A stretch of 64,000 nt of DNA. It comes from Xiashengella succiniciproducens. GTDB taxonomy: Bacteria; Bacteroidota; Bacteroidia; Bacteroidales; Marinilabiliaceae. The stretch spans positions 2,012,801-2,076,800 of the forward strand of contig NZ_CP098400.1 of the NCBI RefSeq assembly GCF_023674465.1, given 5' to 3'. This document shows positions 63,005 to 64,000 of this stretch, in pieces (position 1 is the stretch's first letter; each line of letters starts with the position of its first letter). The position numbers and the translations under genes are program-made. The notes under the pieces were generated by a model that saw only the letters and a program-made list of their open reading frames with translations, was not told the origin of the DNA and did no database searches.

Positions 63005-63463
63005 ATGATACAGCGAATACAATCACTCTATCTTTTAGTTGCCTTGCTGGTCACCGGAAGCCTGTTGTTTACCAACATGCTATATCTAGAGACCACAACC
63101 GCATCTATGGCACTGAGACAAAACGGACTTTTCGAAGTTACGGGAAATGCAGACCTTATCGGCAGAACAATGCCACTTCAGCTAATGCTGACGGTCACAC
63201 TGCTACTGCTTCTGGTTACTATCTTCCTGTTTAAAAAACGTCAGCTTCAACTCCGCATCTGTGGCATTAATTTGGCCATGCATGCCGGATTATCGGTTTT
63301 GATATTCTATTATGGTAAGCATTTCTCCAAATTATTTAATGCGGAATTATCGTTTAATTGGCCTCTGGTCCTGCCGGTAGTTTCCATTGTTTTACTGCTT
63401 CTGGCGATGAGAAGCATACTGAGTGATGAACTACTGATAAAAAGTATTGACAGGATAAGATAA
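63005..63463 (+). CDS. DUF4293 membrane protein
   Basis: This 152-aa protein has four hydrophobic segments (SLYLLVALLVTGSLLF, LQLMLTVTLLLLLVTIFLFK, NLAMHAGLSVLIFYYGKHF, PLVLPVVSIVLLLLAMRSIL) and the family-typical start MIQRIQSLYLL. DUF4293 is widespread in Bacteroidota and its role is unknown. It is followed by a terminator and is divergent from the nucleoside phosphorylase gene. Confidence 0.87.
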   Translation: MIQRIQSLYLLVALLVTGSLLFTNMLYLETTTASMALRQNGLFEVTGNADLIGRTMPLQLMLTVTLLLLLVTIFLFKKRQLQLRICGINLAMHAGLSVLIFYYGKHFSKLFNAELSFNWPLVLPVVSIVLLLLAMRSILSDELLIKSIDRIR

Positions 63464-63467
63464 AAAA

Positions 63468-63483
63468 GCGGCCTTGTAGCCGC
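63468..63483 (+). terminator. Terminator after the DUF4293 gene
   Basis: GCGGC and GCCGC pair around CTTGTA, with six A residues before and six T residues after the stem. It can also end transcription coming from the minus strand. Confidence 0.85.
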
Positions 63484-63583
63484 TTTTTTATCTTCGATTT
63501 ATTCATTCCTGATAATCAATCTCTGCTATATACGTAGGGACTGCAATATATGCCAACCTACACCGAAATCTCAACAGGCTTAA

Positions 63584-64000
63584 TTACAAACCCAATAGTG
63601 CTTCTTCGGGGTTCTTTCCTCCAAAGACCAGCGACACCGGATTTTCAATTAACTTTTTCACCTCAACAAGGAAGCTTACTGAATCCTTACCGTCAATCAG
63701 TCTGTGGTCGTAGCTCAGAGCTACGTACATCATAGGTCTGATCACTATCTGTCCCTTGACTGCTACAGGGCGGTCAACGATATTGTGCATTCCTAGAATA
63801 GCCGACTGTGGCGGATTGATAAGTGGGGTTGACATCATGGAGCCATAGGTACCACCGTTGGTAATCGTAAAGGTACCACCGCTCATTTCTTCAAGCGACA
63901 CTTTTGCGGAGCGGGCCTTTTCGGCCATTTCCTGCATATCGCGTTCTATCTCGGCCAGGCTCTTTGCATGAACGTTACGTATTACAGGAACGAGCAGACC
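63584..64000 (-). CDS. sucB: 2-oxo acid dehydrogenase E2 (succinyltransferase) C-terminal part, 5' end outside window
   Basis: The frame is open to the right edge, so only the last 138 codons are present. [29 protein letters not shown] and [20 protein letters not shown] lead to the catalytic [20 protein letters not shown], typical of the acyltransferase domain. DGKDSVSFL favours the 2-oxoglutarate dehydrogenase (SucB) type over pyruvate or branched-chain enzymes. It acts in the TCA cycle. The lipoyl and E3-binding domains lie outside the window. Confidence 0.9.
   Translation of the reverse strand, partial: GLLVPVIRNVHAKSLAEIERDMQEMAEKARSAKVSLEEMSGGTFTITNGGTYGSMMSTPLINPPQSAILGMHNIVDRPVAVKGQIVIRPMMYVALSYDHRLIDGKDSVSFLVEVKKLIENPVSLVFGGKNPEEALLGL

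Overview
The window reads as chromosomal DNA of a member of the Bacteroidota, most likely order Bacteroidales or a close relative. Supporting signs are a SusC/SusD pair, lipoproteins and barrel proteins of families typical of the phylum (DUF4625, DUF4835, DUF4293, OmpP1/FadL), LytS/LytTR two-component regulation, a Bacteroidota-type omega subunit, a serine palmitoyltransferase-like enzyme, and promoters matching the phylum consensus (TTTG, about 19-20 nt, TAnnTTTG). No rRNA, tRNA, CRISPR array, prophage or intact insertion sequence was seen.

Layout. 1-1.8 kb: 3' end of a TonB-dependent receptor and a DUF4625 lipoprotein. 1.9-5.6 kb: menaquinone genes menF-menD-menB. 5.7-8.5 kb: a Rid-family protein, DUF3137 and LemA membrane proteins, a DnaQ-like exonuclease. 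8.5-9.8 kb: an intact satD-type regulator behind three tandem palindromic repeats woven through its promoter, with a broken DUF3307 partner gene. 9.9-14.8 kb: a SusD/SusC pair with no enzyme genes beside it. 14.8-17.4 kb: a noncoding stretch, then a cluster of broken genes (PH-domain protein, M61 aminopeptidase, IS3-type transposase, a lipoprotein-like fragment). 17.4-25.7 kb: an AT-rich barrel-like protein, TrkH, a nucleoid-associated protein, a large HEYRH metallopeptidase-like/propeller/barrel protein and a metallophosphoesterase. 25.9-27.8 kb: histidine kinase and response regulator. 27.9-30.5 kb: MscL, a small membrane protein, DUF1858-DUF2249 and DUF438-hemerythrin-PAS proteins behind a palindrome. 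30.6-34.4 kb: an Mla-type lipid transport operon with a STAS-MlaE fusion.

34.5-50 kb: ABC-F ATPase, aldo/keto reductase, M64 peptidase, MscS-type channel, FemAB-like transferase, peroxiredoxin, proS-pepT, a low-complexity lipoprotein, an OmpP1/FadL porin and a lipid kinase. 50-58.7 kb: cysD-cysN, fabI, and the group bamD-rpoZ-coaBC-DUF4835-recN. 58.8-64 kb: serine palmitoyltransferase-like enzyme, MBL hydrolase, SirB1-like protein, nucleoside phosphorylase, DUF4293 protein, and the 3' end of a 2-oxo acid dehydrogenase E2 gene.

Most of the window is ordinary housekeeping sequence. The parts most worth a second look are the satD operator array with its decayed partner, the 1.7-kb cluster of broken genes next to the SusC locus, the hemerythrin-PAS cluster with its start-site palindrome, and the HEYRH/propeller/barrel protein. 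All family names rest on motif recognition by eye; no database search was run.
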